A stretch of 64,000 nucleotides of DNA from Phycisphaerae bacterium (GTDB lineage Bacteria; Planctomycetota; Phycisphaerae; Phycisphaerales; SM1A02): NCBI GenBank assembly GCA_002716385.1, contig PBAX01000021.1:47312-111311 (forward strand), written 5' to 3'. Shown one piece after another: positions 9,960 to 20,563 of this stretch (the stretch's first letter is position 1; each line of letters opens with the position of its first letter). The notes beneath the pieces were generated by a model. It worked only from the letters and a program-made list of their open reading frames with translations, made no database searches and was not told the origin of the DNA. The position numbers and the translations under genes were made by a program.

Positions 9960-12900
9960 TCAGTTGTCGATCTTCTCCACGTAGACGATCTTCGGCTGAT
10001 CACCGGGCTTCTCGACCTCGCTTCGATCGACGAGCATCACATACCGGCTGTCATCAACGATGGCATCGGGATCGGTCGCGTCCCATACGCCGGTATCGGG
10101 ATTGGGCTTGAAGGTGCGTACACGGAAGTGGACGGTGAACATGTCCGATCGGGTCGTGATCATGTTCGAGAGACCCGAGAAGAGCAGATTCGCCTCCTCG
10201 GCATCACCGGCCACCATGTCACCCGAGAGCAGTCGTTCCTGCAGGCGAGCATCACTTATCCCCATCCAGGTATGTGGCTTGCCATGCAGATACTGCACAT
10301 TCGGACCTCGGGTGTCCCGGATCGTGCTCGTATCGGTACTGATGGCGGCACCGATGTCCGTGAATTTGAATTGATTCGAAACATAGAAGTCTCGCGAATC
10401 ACCGAGCGGCGAACTCACATACTCATCTATGTAGGTTGGATCTACATAACCCTCAAATGCAGATCTCTGCTCACGAGAGAACATGAAGGGCCGCTTGGCG
10501 GCGAACTCGATCGACCAGGCATTGGGATCTACGCGATCCCCCTGAAGCCCCTTCACATCTTCCTCGAGCAGATCCTCTTCCTCTATGTTCTCCAGCGGCA
10601 CGTTGAAGAGACCGGTATGCAGGGGGTTTCCTCGATAACCGGGCGACTGCAGCTGGAACAACTCACCGATCCCCTGGAATCCCCTGACACCACTGCCCGT
10701 GGCGATGCCATCGGAAGCGTACGTCCAGTCATTCAAGGAGTCATAGCCGGCATCCGTCCGGTCGAAGTAGGGGTATGTCAGATTGGCCGTATCGAAGCGA
10801 AGAGATTCGCCAAGATGGCTGACCGGCGTGTGCGAGCCTCGCATGGAATAGCTTGGCCCCAGATCAAATCCCGGATTGATGCCGTATTCGAACGGCTGGA
10901 CGGAACCGTCCTGACTGGAATCCAGACCTGGCTGGAAGTTGCTCTGGAGAACAACCTCCTTGCCGCCGACGAACGGCGCGGATCGGTTCGGAACGCCTCC
11001 CTCGACGGGCTGCACACCAAGCATGTCGCGGTACTGGATCATGGCTTCCGGCACCGCCACCCGCGGATTGCGATTCGTTCCGTCTAGAACATCGAATCCG
11101 GAGACACCCGAACTGTCCGACGTCCCGTGGACCATTCGATACATGTGAGGGAGCGTTCGCAGAACCTCTAGCGAGGCGGTGTTGATGTTGACCAGGCCGG
11201 GCGTCCCCTTGCCAGAGAAGCCGTAGGCATTCATGAAACTGGGATCACGGGCAGTGAACTCCTGATAGGCGTTCTCGGGATCGATGATTCCATCAGGACT
11301 GTTCTCCACGAACGTACCACCGTCGTAGCTCTCGTTATCGAAGATGTCGTAGATACCGGGCCCATCGCACACGAAGAGATCAAGCACACGCTGACCAGCC
11401 GGCTGGATCGGCTCCAGATGCGAGAGATCGGTATTGGCAAGCACCCATGGCTGAAGCAGCTCGAGCGATTGCAAGGATCCCTGACTGGCCAGATCGCGAA
11501 CCGGCTCACCCACCAGCTGCTGTCGCCCATAGGCATTGGGCGACACCTCCAGCCGACCAACGCGCCGCAACGCATCGCGCATGAGAGGCCGGTAAAGATA
11601 CCGATACCGATCTTCCCTTGGATTCGATCCGATCCCTCCGGAACTCTCATTGGCGATCAGACTCTGGACCTTGTAAGAGATCGGACCACGAGCGGCCCGT
11701 ATCGTCTCGTCCAGCTCTCTCGCGAGCGACTCAGAGAAGGTACGGATGGTCTCGGCCTGAACACGCGGATCGGGCCGTGGAATGAATTCCGGCTGACCAG
11801 GATACTCGAAGTCCCGATACGGCTGACTGATCAGATGGGCATGGGTCCATACGTTGAGCACCTCGCCGACCTGCTCGAAGTTTCCGTTCTTGTGGTTCAT
11901 CTGGAAGGAGAACGGCGCGAGATGATTCTCGTCGTATCGATAGCCTCCATCGGAATCTTTGTCGTAGATAAAGGAACCATTCGGGGAATCGAACGCGGGG
12001 AGCTCATCGACCGCGTAGACGCCCTTGTCCGGGAACGACCATCGATTGAAATCGCCGTATCCAGCGCTGTTCTCATCAACCATCATGTCGAACGCGGTAG
12101 GCTTGCGGTTTCGATAGAAGACGTGGAAACGCGAGCGAGGAGTGAATCGATCGGGGATGTATCGAGGCATTCTGGCATTTCTGGTAATCCACGGGAATCG
12201 TCGCAGTGGACCCGCGTAATGACCACCTAGCTCGCCGGCTCCAGCGGTATAGAAGACACCATCCGGATCAATGAAATCGCCGGGATTCCCGTATCCCGAA
12301 ATACTGCTGTCCATTTCAAAGTGTTCGTAATGTCCGAGTGATGCAGATCCAGCTCCACAAGCCTCACGATGATCCTTCGCCGATGGATATTCGCCAGAGT
12401 TAACAGGCAATGAAGCATAGTAGTTCTGCAATTCATCCGAATCATCATTGCAGTCACGTATGTAGACATCGATCAGATTTCCATCCGCATCCACAAACTG
12501 GTTGTCACCTTGTGCCTGCAAGATCGGCCATCTTTGCTCCGCATACCTCGCAGCAGCCTTCTCTCCACCGAGTCGTCGTGCCGCCTCACGATATCCCGCA
12601 TCGACGAGCGGGATGGCGGGGTCTTCAATATGTTCGAGTGGAGATGGAATAGATTCTTGGGGATCGCCAGGCGCATCGTTTACCGAAAGCTGTTCATTCG
12701 AATTACGCTCGAACCAAGAGTGGCTATGGGATCGTGTCACGGACCCACGGCCAAGCACATAGCGAGGTGCGGCATATTCCATCTGCCGCTGAGGAATCTC
12801 CATTAGCACAGAGTTGATCTCATAGGGGGCTCTGCGAGCACCGGACTCAGTCAGTATTTCCAATGGTGTTCCCCCAGGTGTACCAATCTCCTTATGGAAG

Positions 12901-15900
12901 ATCTCGTCATCGAGGCGAGGCCAATCCGGATCAAGCCCCCAAGGGCGAGCATATCGAGCCCACAGAGCGAATCTGGCCGACTGGGCCTTGCCGTTGCGAT
13001 ACGCCGATGTCGACAGCCATTCTGGATAATCTGCTTGATACTCTGCTTCGCTTGGACAATTGGGAGCATTACCTCCCCCGAGGGTGAAGCCTGAGAGCAG
13101 ACTCCAATCCTGCCCGATCTGAGGGGATGGAAACAAATTGGAATCGCTCTTCCAGAGAACTGGATTCATCAGTCGATCAGAGTCGTCCTCTTGGAAAGGC
13201 CCTTCAGTGGTTTTGCCATCCAGACCCTCCTCCTGCCATATGTCTGCGAGATCGGTAGTACTGTCGTACTCAACCCAAGGACCCCACGCACCGGGGACAT
13301 CCTCCAATGTCCCGATACGTTCCGTGACAAGACTGCCGGCCAGCAGACTGCTCGGATCAAACCCTGGTGTGGTGGAAGAGCCTGGCGCAGGATAGGTACC
13401 GCCCCATTCCATACCGATCGTCGCTTCCATGAGTGGATCGTGCCAAGTGCCGTCGTCACGCTGCTGAAGCGTACGATCGATTACGATCTCCTGAGCTGGA
13501 TATCCACCGTTCGTGTTATCGAACAACAGCGAAAAGGCGCCGTTATTGGGATTCACCGGTTCATCGCCGTACTCGAAGAGATATTCGTACCCCTCACCGG
13601 ATGGCAACTGGATGCTCTGATTGCGCAAGCTAGTGTTGTATGACAGGTTACCATCGATATCGAGACGATCGACCTTCACCAGTTCGACGGCCGCATGCTT
13701 TGGGCGGTAGACCGTATTATTTCCACCCGACAACACCGGCTCGAGAAAACTGCGACTCCCGTGGATATCCGGGACATGTTCACCAGCCTCATCAGTGACG
13801 AGCATCCCATAGGGAGCCGACAACGCATCAGACCCTGGGAAAGTGGTCCACGGATCGGTGACGCCATCGTAGAAAAGGCGGTTGGTCGCCCAGAGTTCAC
13901 GAACATCGTTGTTCTCTTCCCAGCTCCAATCGTCAGCCAGATCTCCTGGCCGGAAGTACCCGTCGTTCTCCGGATCGAAGGCGGGGCGTATCACCCAGAT
14001 GAGATCCGTTGGCCCGACCGTGTACTCCTCGCCCTCGAACTGGAATGTCTGCTCGGGCAACATGCCGTCCGTCGGGTTGTTCAGAATCCCTGAATCAAGG
14101 CCAAGGTCGAGGAAGTCGAGCCACTGGTCGAGCTCGCCACGAATATTTTGGTTGCCATCCTCCATGAAGAAGGACCATCGCTTGCGATTTGGGTCGAAGT
14201 CGTCCTCTCTGGCGGCCGGAACCGAGACGATCGTCAACGTATAGGGACGATCGTGGGTAGCCGGCGGGAGCACCAGACCGTGATCCGTACCGGAATTGAC
14301 CATGTAGTTTGACAACAGCCCGGCGTTTATGTCATCCGCATTCGCGCCGGCATCGATGAGGCCTCTCAAGGAGGAGACCCGTCCCTCGTACTGCGGGTCG
14401 ATGCTCGGGGAAAGGGGGAATTCCTGACCGAAGAGCCGTATCTTGTAGCGTGGGAGCCATCTATCCCCCACTCTGTCGAAGAGTGGAATCGGCACGTCGT
14501 ATGGATTGGCGATCTGAACGACTGCCACGGTATCGGCTGGAGGAGGCGTAGGAAGGTACCCGGAACCAACAGGGGATTCATACCCCGGGTCTGTCTGGTC
14601 ATCGAGTAGCCCCAGATTGCCACTGTAAGCTTTAGTAGGGTCAGGCGCCCGAGTACTTCCCTCTACCAACAACCACATGGGATTGGCATCGCTCCAGACT
14701 CCCTGAGCACAGGACGGCGCATTGGCACCCTGTGTTGGAATGGACTTGCCCTCATAGCCTCCCAACAAAAACCCTGGCGTATCATCGCCAGCACTGATGC
14801 CGGCATTTGGAATGCGCGTCGGTCTGAGCACATGGGTGACGAACGCTTCAGTTATGAACGGCTGCGGCTCCATGCCCAGTGCCCTGACATTCCTGACCAC
14901 CTCGCGAGTGTTCAACTCGGCTGCTGAATAGCCGCCGTCACTCGCATTCACCCAGTTGCCCGAATTGGATGCGTCACCAGCAGTGCTGGCATTCCTGTAT
15001 GGATCCGCCAGATTGCCGGCGTAGGCATCGTAAAGCCGCGGATAGCCCAGTCCATCGAAATCGTCTCCAAGGTATGGACTTTCCATATTCAAGGGCAGAA
15101 CCGCAACGGACTCGTACTGGCTGCAATCCAGATCCTCACATCCGATTTCAGGAATCCAGCGACCACCCTTCTCAACACATACCCTGAAATTCATCGGGGC
15201 ACCTGACTGAGCCGACTGCCATTCCTTGCACGTGAGTACGTTATTGTTCTCAGCCGGAGCGTAGCAGCAGGCCCCGTATGCTCTTACATCGAGAACATAA
15301 GTGCAGTCCAGACCGGGGAAGAACTGTGCGGCTGAACCAAAAGCCTGGCAGTCAGCGATGGAATAGTTTCCAAGGCAATTGTAAGGCTCATTCGGATCTG
15401 AAGTGGGTTCGAAGCAAGCGCCTGCCAAACTGGAACGATCGAACGGCTGATAGATCGAGTCGTATAAATCATCCTCGTCAACCAGAATTCCATTTCTCAA
15501 TGGATCCTGACCGTCATCATGGGCATCGATGAACATGTCCTCGACCGCCGGTCGCCAGTCGCCGTAATTGGCATCGTATCCGGGATCGTTCACGTCATTG
15601 TTCAACTCCCAACCGTCAAGCCGAGGCAACGCAACCGCGCCGAACTGCCCTCTCGACTGATCGTCGCTGTCCTTCCAGGCCATCGTATAGATCGGCGAGT
15701 TTGAATCGGGGTCTCGCCAAGCCTGGATATTGGCCGCCAGCATCGCCGCCGTCTGTCGGGCCTCCTCAAAATTGACATCGCCCGAATAGCCTCGAGGATC
15801 ATCCAAAGATGTACTGAGATCTGAATCAGGTGGATTCGATCGAACAATCACACCGCCACCCTGTCCCGTCTCCCGCGGGGCCAAGGATGCATAATCCAAC

Positions 15901-18599
15901 GAGACGTCGTCGAACCGGTCCTTCCACGAGTCGCGGATTTCACCGCTGGTGAGCGCCATCAGAAGGGCCATGGGCAGTCGATTGCCGAAGGAAATACCCT
16001 GATAGGCGTTTTCCGGAGGCAGTGTGTCGGCAACGATCTGAAGTCTAGGGACGGGTCTTTCCCACTCCCTCAGATCGATCTTCTCACGCGACTGCTCGAA
16101 GTAGTCCCGCCAGGTCCCCTTATCGGCGCCATTTCCGATACCCGACGGCGTCCAGCCTCCCGACAAATTGACCATCGTTCGCAGGTCGAGCTGCTCCAGT
16201 ATGTCACGGGCATAGGGAACGAACCGCGGGAAACCCTCGTCGGCTATCCCGTCACTGTCCACGTCGAGGAGCTCGTCTAGATTCGGAATCTCCTGATAGA
16301 ACCCGGTGCGGCGGATCGAATCAGCGAGACTGACCCGGCCAAATCGATTCTCCGGCCAGAGCCAGGGAGGCATCGTGTCGTTTCTGGTGCTGTTGAAGAA
16401 CGTCAGCTTACGACGGTTGTCCGCCACCAGCTGCCGATTGTCCAGCTGTTCGCCCAATGGGGAGATCTCCTCGCGATCCTGCCCCGCCCGAAGGAAGGCC
16501 GGCTCTATTCCACCACCGGCATAAGGGCTTTCCGACCAGGGCTGCTGGATGGGCTGCTCGAAACGGCCGTACAGCCAGGTGAGATTGTTGCCCTCATAGG
16601 CCCTCAGCTCGAGCTCCTCGCTGATGCCCATCGGCGTGAAGAAACCGCCCGGATCGAACGGATTGAGGCCGGCCTTCTGGAAGTAGAACAGACGGTTGTC
16701 GCGATCATGGATGTCACGGCCCGAATTCGAATCAGGAAACACATTGTTGTACTCGACATTGAGCTCGGAAAGATAATCCTGAAGCGTGCCGCTTCCGGTG
16801 AAAGAAGCCGGATCAAATCCAACGAATACCTCGGGCTCCAAAGAGCCTCCATCCTCCTCGTCTATGGCATCCGGATAGATCAGCCAGTCCTGACTGTATT
16901 GCGACAATGGACTCTCGAAACTCAAACTCTCATAGCTTCCACTGTTGAGTAGACCGGACCAGTTCTCACGGTTGTCGAAGAAGCCGACACTCCAGACATC
17001 GTCTATTCCACCGGGCTTGAGTGTCGTGGTACTGCTACCAGAATTCGTGATGCCCCACGGTTCCTCGAACGGTGGCGTCCCCTGACCGATCAAAGCAAGA
17101 TCCGCGGGCGTGCTACCTCGAGTGCCTTCCTGAGGAACCCCAGACTCCGAGTCGTTACGTATGAAACGAGTCGCGACATTGGCATTCAATCGACCGGCGT
17201 TGTCCGTCACCGAGACACCGACGACCTGCCTCATCCCCGACGGCCCCACATGGGGCGATTGCCACCAGAACGAATCCGTGAAACCATCCCCATCGGTGTC
17301 CGTCAAGACTCGACCCACGTGCCATCGAGCCGTCCCCTTCCGGAACTCGTCCTCGGGCTTCTCACCAAGCTTGCCGGGAATCGCCGGGTCGTAGTACTCG
17401 CCATCTGTACCATCGCCGTCGAGATCGGAAAGATCGTAGAAGTTCGGTGGAATACGATTGCCCTGCGGCCAGTCGTAGCCGGTGCCGAAGATATCCGAAC
17501 CGGGATTGCCGGCTGTCGCCAGCAAGGCATCTCTGTATCCACTCGGATCGAACCACTGCATCCATCTCGACCAGAAATCGTCGGGATTGGTGAATGCGTT
17601 CTGTCCACTGTCCACCGCGTTGAACCCTAGCGTCGCCTCTCCATTGAGCAGGCCGCCCTCGTCATTGGTCGGGGGCTGGGCAGGCCATTGCTCGACGGGA
17701 ACATCGAGCCGTTCTACAAGACCACCGTGGTAGTGATGGCCATCAACGGAGGACAGCTCCCATCCACCACCCCAGTTCCAGTTGCCACGACGGGACATCT
17801 CCAGATTCGCATCCCACGAGAGTTCACCTGAACGCACACCGGTGACGTCCGCGATGTCGCGGACGATCCGCCATTGGTTGCTGGGCCGTGAGAGATTGGT
17901 CAGGTGCCGCCAATGGCTGAAGCTGTCCGCATAGCGAGCGTCGTAACCATTCTCGTCATTGCCATCCAAGTCACGCTGGGTCGATTGTCGCTGCGGCTCG
18001 AGATCACGCAGCCATCTCGTATCGGAAGTGCCCGGACCACCCCTTGGATTCTGGCGGGATGACAGAATTGGACCCGTGAAGAGACTGTCGTTCCAGACCG
18101 CCTGATCGAGGGATTGCTGACCTGCGCCAGCATTGTAGAACTCGTTCTGAAGCCCAACCTTGTTCGGATAGGTCAGCCAGTCAGGAGGATTCGTCCATGG
18201 CACGACCGACCACGGCGCGTAGTTCCAGTTGAAATTGGGATCGACGCCGTATCGCGACTGGGAGTCATCTGGCCTGATCCTGATATCTTCATTCACGGGA
18301 CCAATGACAATCTGCCCGGTCTCGTCCAGAGGATCGATGCGCTCGACGAAGAGCGACTCCGCCACATTCTTGGCGATGTGATCGGCGATCCCATCCCCGG
18401 AACCATCGTGAACAGAGGCATCCCGATAGGCCGCTGCGGTGGATCGCAGACCCTGAGCCCGGGTGATGAAGGAAATGGCGATAATCAGCAGAAGCACGAT
18501 CAGGCCAACAACGAGAATGATGCTGTTGCCTCGTCGCATTCCAGCGGATGCACGCCCCCCCGGACGGAATCTAGTGTTGAAGATAGTCATGGTTGGCAT
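9960..18599 (-). CDS. Giant GspK-like pseudopilin (2,879 aa)
   Basis: The last gene of the pseudopilin operon. The N-terminus is basic and has MRRGN followed by a hydrophobic helix (about residues 26-47) ending ITRAQ; like GspK it lacks the Glu at position 5 of normal pilins. Near residue 2470 the string LVNINTASLEVLRTLP is the GspK SAM-like helical signature, followed by more than 400 residues. Acidic DxDxDG loops (near residues 393, 433 and 783) could bind calcium, as GspK does. Residues about 1055-1163 hold two Cys-rich GACC repeats. Ordinary GspK is about 320 residues, so this is roughly nine times larger. The start overlaps the GspJ-like gene by 13 bases. It is probably the tip of a pseudopilus; adhesion or gating is inference. 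Confidence 0.72.
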   Translation of the reverse strand: MPTMTIFNTRFRPGGRASAGMRRGNSIILVVGLIVLLLIIAISFITRAQGLRSTAAAYRDASVHDGSGDGIADHIAKNVAESLFVERIDPLDETGQIVIGPVNEDIRIRPDDSQSRYGVDPNFNWNYAPWSVVPWTNPPDWLTYPNKVGLQNEFYNAGAGQQSLDQAVWNDSLFTGPILSSRQNPRGGPGTSDTRWLRDLEPQRQSTQRDLDGNDENGYDARYADSFSHWRHLTNLSRPSNQWRIVRDIADVTGVRSGELSWDANLEMSRRGNWNWGGGWELSSVDGHHYHGGLVERLDVPVEQWPAQPPTNDEGGLLNGEATLGFNAVDSGQNAFTNPDDFWSRWMQWFDPSGYRDALLATAGNPGSDIFGTGYDWPQGNRIPPNFYDLSDLDGDGTDGEYYDPAIPGKLGEKPEDEFRKGTARWHVGRVLTDTDGDGFTDSFWWQSPHVGPSGMRQVVGVSVTDNAGRLNANVATRFIRNDSESGVPQEGTRGSTPADLALIGQGTPPFEEPWGITNSGSSTTTLKPGGIDDVWSVGFFDNRENWSGLLNSGSYESLSFESPLSQYSQDWLIYPDAIDEEDGGSLEPEVFVGFDPASFTGSGTLQDYLSELNVEYNNVFPDSNSGRDIHDRDNRLFYFQKAGLNPFDPGGFFTPMGISEELELRAYEGNNLTWLYGRFEQPIQQPWSESPYAGGGIEPAFLRAGQDREEISPLGEQLDNRQLVADNRRKLTFFNSTRNDTMPPWLWPENRFGRVSLADSIRRTGFYQEIPNLDELLDVDSDGIADEGFPRFVPYARDILEQLDLRTMVNLSGGWTPSGIGNGADKGTWRDYFEQSREKIDLREWERPVPRLQIVADTLPPENAYQGISFGNRLPMALLMALTSGEIRDSWKDRFDDVSLDYASLAPRETGQGGGVIVRSNPPDSDLSTSLDDPRGYSGDVNFEEARQTAAMLAANIQAWRDPDSNSPIYTMAWKDSDDQSRGQFGAVALPRLDGWELNNDVNDPGYDANYGDWRPAVEDMFIDAHDDGQDPLRNGILVDEDDLYDSIYQPFDRSSLAGACFEPTSDPNEPYNCLGNYSIADCQAFGSAAQFFPGLDCTYVLDVRAYGACCYAPAENNNVLTCKEWQSAQSGAPMNFRVCVEKGGRWIPEIGCEDLDCSQYESVAVLPLNMESPYLGDDFDGLGYPRLYDAYAGNLADPYRNASTAGDASNSGNWVNASDGGYSAAELNTREVVRNVRALGMEPQPFITEAFVTHVLRPTRIPNAGISAGDDTPGFLLGGYEGKSIPTQGANAPSCAQGVWSDANPMWLLVEGSTRAPDPTKAYSGNLGLLDDQTDPGYESPVGSGYLPTPPPADTVAVVQIANPYDVPIPLFDRVGDRWLPRYKIRLFGQEFPLSPSIDPQYEGRVSSLRGLIDAGANADDINAGLLSNYMVNSGTDHGLVLPPATHDRPYTLTIVSVPAAREDDFDPNRKRWSFFMEDGNQNIRGELDQWLDFLDLGLDSGILNNPTDGMLPEQTFQFEGEEYTVGPTDLIWVIRPAFDPENDGYFRPGDLADDWSWEENNDVRELWATNRLFYDGVTDPWTTFPGSDALSAPYGMLVTDEAGEHVPDIHGSRSFLEPVLSGGNNTVYRPKHAAVELVKVDRLDIDGNLSYNTSLRNQSIQLPSGEGYEYLFEYGDEPVNPNNGAFSLLFDNTNGGYPAQEIVIDRTLQQRDDGTWHDPLMEATIGMEWGGTYPAPGSSTTPGFDPSSLLAGSLVTERIGTLEDVPGAWGPWVEYDSTTDLADIWQEEGLDGKTTEGPFQEDDSDRLMNPVLWKSDSNLFPSPQIGQDWSLLSGFTLGGGNAPNCPSEAEYQADYPEWLSTSAYRNGKAQSARFALWARYARPWGLDPDWPRLDDEIFHKEIGTPGGTPLEILTESGARRAPYEINSVLMEIPQRQMEYAAPRYVLGRGSVTRSHSHSWFERNSNEQLSVNDAPGDPQESIPSPLEHIEDPAIPLVDAGYREAARRLGGEKAAARYAEQRWPILQAQGDNQFVDADGNLIDVYIRDCNDDSDELQNYYASLPVNSGEYPSAKDHREACGAGSASLGHYEHFEMDSSISGYGNPGDFIDPDGVFYTAGAGELGGHYAGPLRRFPWITRNARMPRYIPDRFTPRSRFHVFYRNRKPTAFDMMVDENSAGYGDFNRWSFPDKGVYAVDELPAFDSPNGSFIYDKDSDGGYRYDENHLAPFSFQMNHKNGNFEQVGEVLNVWTHAHLISQPYRDFEYPGQPEFIPRPDPRVQAETIRTFSESLARELDETIRAARGPISYKVQSLIANESSGGIGSNPREDRYRYLYRPLMRDALRRVGRLEVSPNAYGRQQLVGEPVRDLASQGSLQSLELLQPWVLANTDLSHLEPIQPAGQRVLDLFVCDGPGIYDIFDNESYDGGTFVENSPDGIIDPENAYQEFTARDPSFMNAYGFSGKGTPGLVNINTASLEVLRTLPHMYRMVHGTSDSSGVSGFDVLDGTNRNPRVAVPEAMIQYRDMLGVQPVEGGVPNRSAPFVGGKEVVLQSNFQPGLDSSQDGSVQPFEYGINPGFDLGPSYSMRGSHTPVSHLGESLRFDTANLTYPYFDRTDAGYDSLNDWTYASDGIATGSGVRGFQGIGELFQLQSPGYRGNPLHTGLFNVPLENIEEEDLLEEDVKGLQGDRVDPNAWSIEFAAKRPFMFSREQRSAFEGYVDPTYIDEYVSSPLGDSRDFYVSNQFKFTDIGAAISTDTSTIRDTRGPNVQYLHGKPHTWMGISDARLQERLLSGDMVAGDAEEANLLFSGLSNMITTRSDMFTVHFRVRTFKPNPDTGVWDATDPDAIVDDSRYVMLVDRSEVEKPGDQPKIVYVEKIDN
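15110..15440 (-). other. Two GACC-type Cys-rich repeats embedded in the giant pseudopilin
   Basis: In the minus-strand frame of the giant protein, GACFEP and GACCYAP begin two units 49 residues apart. Each has further Cys spaced as C..DC..F..C. The pattern matches the 44-residue repeats of the secreted protein at 61,627-62,634. Cys is otherwise rare in the giant protein outside this block. Confidence 0.65.
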
Positions 18600-20563
18600 C
18601 GCTCCGGCAGTCGAACAACGAACTGGAAAGTCTGCCCGTTTTCCAGTCTGGTCTCGGGATCATGCAGCACCATGGTGAAACGAAGGGCCGTCGGCCACGG
18701 TGTGTAGGAGAAGTCGAAATCCTGCTGACCATCTCCAGTATCGAATCCAGCCCCGTTGGGTTCGCCGGAAAGGTTGTCGACGTTGTCAATGTCAAGAAGC
18801 GGCTTCCCGTTGTTGAGACCGAAGACGGCCCAATAGTCGAGCCGACGACCGGATGGGTCCCCGAAACCACTGGGATAGGAGGCGTCCTCGATGGCGTTTC
18901 TTTCGAATGCAGGATCATTCACGATCGAACCCTCGATTGACCGGGATGGCACCCCGAGTCTGACCGTCGAGGGGGCGTGGGTCGAGGCGAGGGGATCCGG
19001 CGGATAGATCTCCGCGAACCCCTGCCATCCCAGAACATTCATGCCGTCGATCCGGCCCGCCGGCATCACGTTGCGTTCGGCGTCATACAGCCCGAACCAC
19101 CGCTGACCTCCAAGCGTTCCGCCGGTTCCATCCCAGGAATCCTCGGGACTGGATTTGAGACCTATCCACTTTATGGGGGTTTCGACGGTCGAATCATTCC
19201 CTTCAGAGATCCGGATTCGCTTGGTATCAACCTCACCAACACCCTCGTCCCAGGTCCATTCGACGATGAAGGAACTGCAGGCCGAGCCGAGCACCGGCAA
19301 CGAAAGATGCTGATCGAACCGACCCTGACCAGGCGGCACCCGTTCGGCACGAGGCCATCGAGCCAGCGACTTGATCAGCTCCCGCTGTGTCCCCTGCTCG
19401 GCATTGGAACCAGGAAGCGCCGGCTCGTGATCGGCATCCAGTACATCACGATTGATTGCTGGATCTGGATTGAAGTCGAAGCTGTCCCACGACCGGCTTG
19501 CCGGGGGAATATTGTTTGGATTGTTTGGATCGCGGGAAACGGAAAGCGATTCACGGAGACCGGCCAATCTCATGCCGGCCAGATCGACGCGGCCCGACTC
19601 GAGCAGCCCGATGGTCTCGAAGTGAATGTCGCCAAAACTTCCAGCCCATCGCGGGTCGACCGGGAAGACGGACATGGAACCGAAGCCACGATTCAGATAG
19701 ATCCGCTTGTTTGGCACGCCGGGGAGCAGCTGATCATCGTCCCCCATGATGGTTTCCTGGCGAGCGAGAATCCACTTCCTCGCCTCGGGCTGGGTGCCGA
19801 TGATCGGATTGGCCTCGACCTGGTCGAAGTTGATGGTGAACTCCTCGTAGTTCTCGCTCGTGGCGGCCCTTGGATACTGACGGAAGATGGTCGGTATGCC
19901 TGAACTGCTTCCCCCGTCGTACCAAGGCGGAATCTGCCCGTTGGGAAGCGACGGCGTGTCGCCATTCCGTCTCAACGTGACGAAGTCGACATCATGACCG
20001 TTGAGAACAGGAATCTCCCCGGTATCGTCCGCATCGGGGTTCACATTGCAGGGCAGCAATTCCGGGAACTGAAGCGCATGGCCGTAGTAGACCATCGAAC
20101 CCTCCGCCAGAAGCTTGGGGAACCAGTCGTCTCCATCGGTGAGAAACCCATCGCTCCCTAGCTGCTTGATTCGAATGACGTCATCCGTGAAGAAGACCAG
20201 CTGATCACATCTGACCCTTGCACTGGCATTCGTGTTCCCTGGATTGACGAGCCCCGGGCGAGGCCCAAGGCCATCCCAATTCTGGATGCGTTGATCATTG
20301 GGAACACTCACACTGTGGATGGCCAATACGCCCGATGGCGACATGCGGGCGATGTCGTCACGAATCTGTCGCTCGATCGCGACCGCCTCCTGCATGACGT
20401 CGGCCGTCGCCGATCCGACGTTGGAGACCTGCTGTGCCGTGTTGAAGACCCGTCCGGCAACGATCAGGATGGCGATCAGGACACCCACGGAGACGATGAT
20501 CTCCGCGAGGGTGAAGCCTCGTCGCACAGTGGAACCAGATTGAAGGAAAGCATTCATCATCAC
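18587..20563 (-). CDS. GspJ-like pseudopilin, oversized
   Basis: A 658-residue protein with a class III prepilin signal: VRRG then FTLAEIIVSVGVLIAIL near residues 14-32, with Glu at the usual fifth position after the cleavage site. The hydrophobic helix and the following long alpha segment (QEAVAIERQIRDDIARM) fit GspJ or PulJ. The globular part is about 600 residues, three times that of ordinary GspJ, and contains several Asp/Gly-rich loops. The ATG overlaps the previous stop by four bases. In type II systems GspJ packs with GspI and GspK at the pseudopilus tip, which matches this gene order. Confidence 0.75.
   Translation of the reverse strand: MMMNAFLQSGSTVRRGFTLAEIIVSVGVLIAILIVAGRVFNTAQQVSNVGSATADVMQEAVAIERQIRDDIARMSPSGVLAIHSVSVPNDQRIQNWDGLGPRPGLVNPGNTNASARVRCDQLVFFTDDVIRIKQLGSDGFLTDGDDWFPKLLAEGSMVYYGHALQFPELLPCNVNPDADDTGEIPVLNGHDVDFVTLRRNGDTPSLPNGQIPPWYDGGSSSGIPTIFRQYPRAATSENYEEFTINFDQVEANPIIGTQPEARKWILARQETIMGDDDQLLPGVPNKRIYLNRGFGSMSVFPVDPRWAGSFGDIHFETIGLLESGRVDLAGMRLAGLRESLSVSRDPNNPNNIPPASRSWDSFDFNPDPAINRDVLDADHEPALPGSNAEQGTQRELIKSLARWPRAERVPPGQGRFDQHLSLPVLGSACSSFIVEWTWDEGVGEVDTKRIRISEGNDSTVETPIKWIGLKSSPEDSWDGTGGTLGGQRWFGLYDAERNVMPAGRIDGMNVLGWQGFAEIYPPDPLASTHAPSTVRLGVPSRSIEGSIVNDPAFERNAIEDASYPSGFGDPSGRRLDYWAVFGLNNGKPLLDIDNVDNLSGEPNGAGFDTGDGQQDFDFSYTPWPTALRFTMVLHDPETRLENGQTFQFVVRLPERCQP

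Noticed and set aside
9909..11087. 392-codon plus-strand open frame
   Set aside because: Opposite the C-terminal part of the giant pseudopilin, where the minus frame is continuous and carries the GspK signature.
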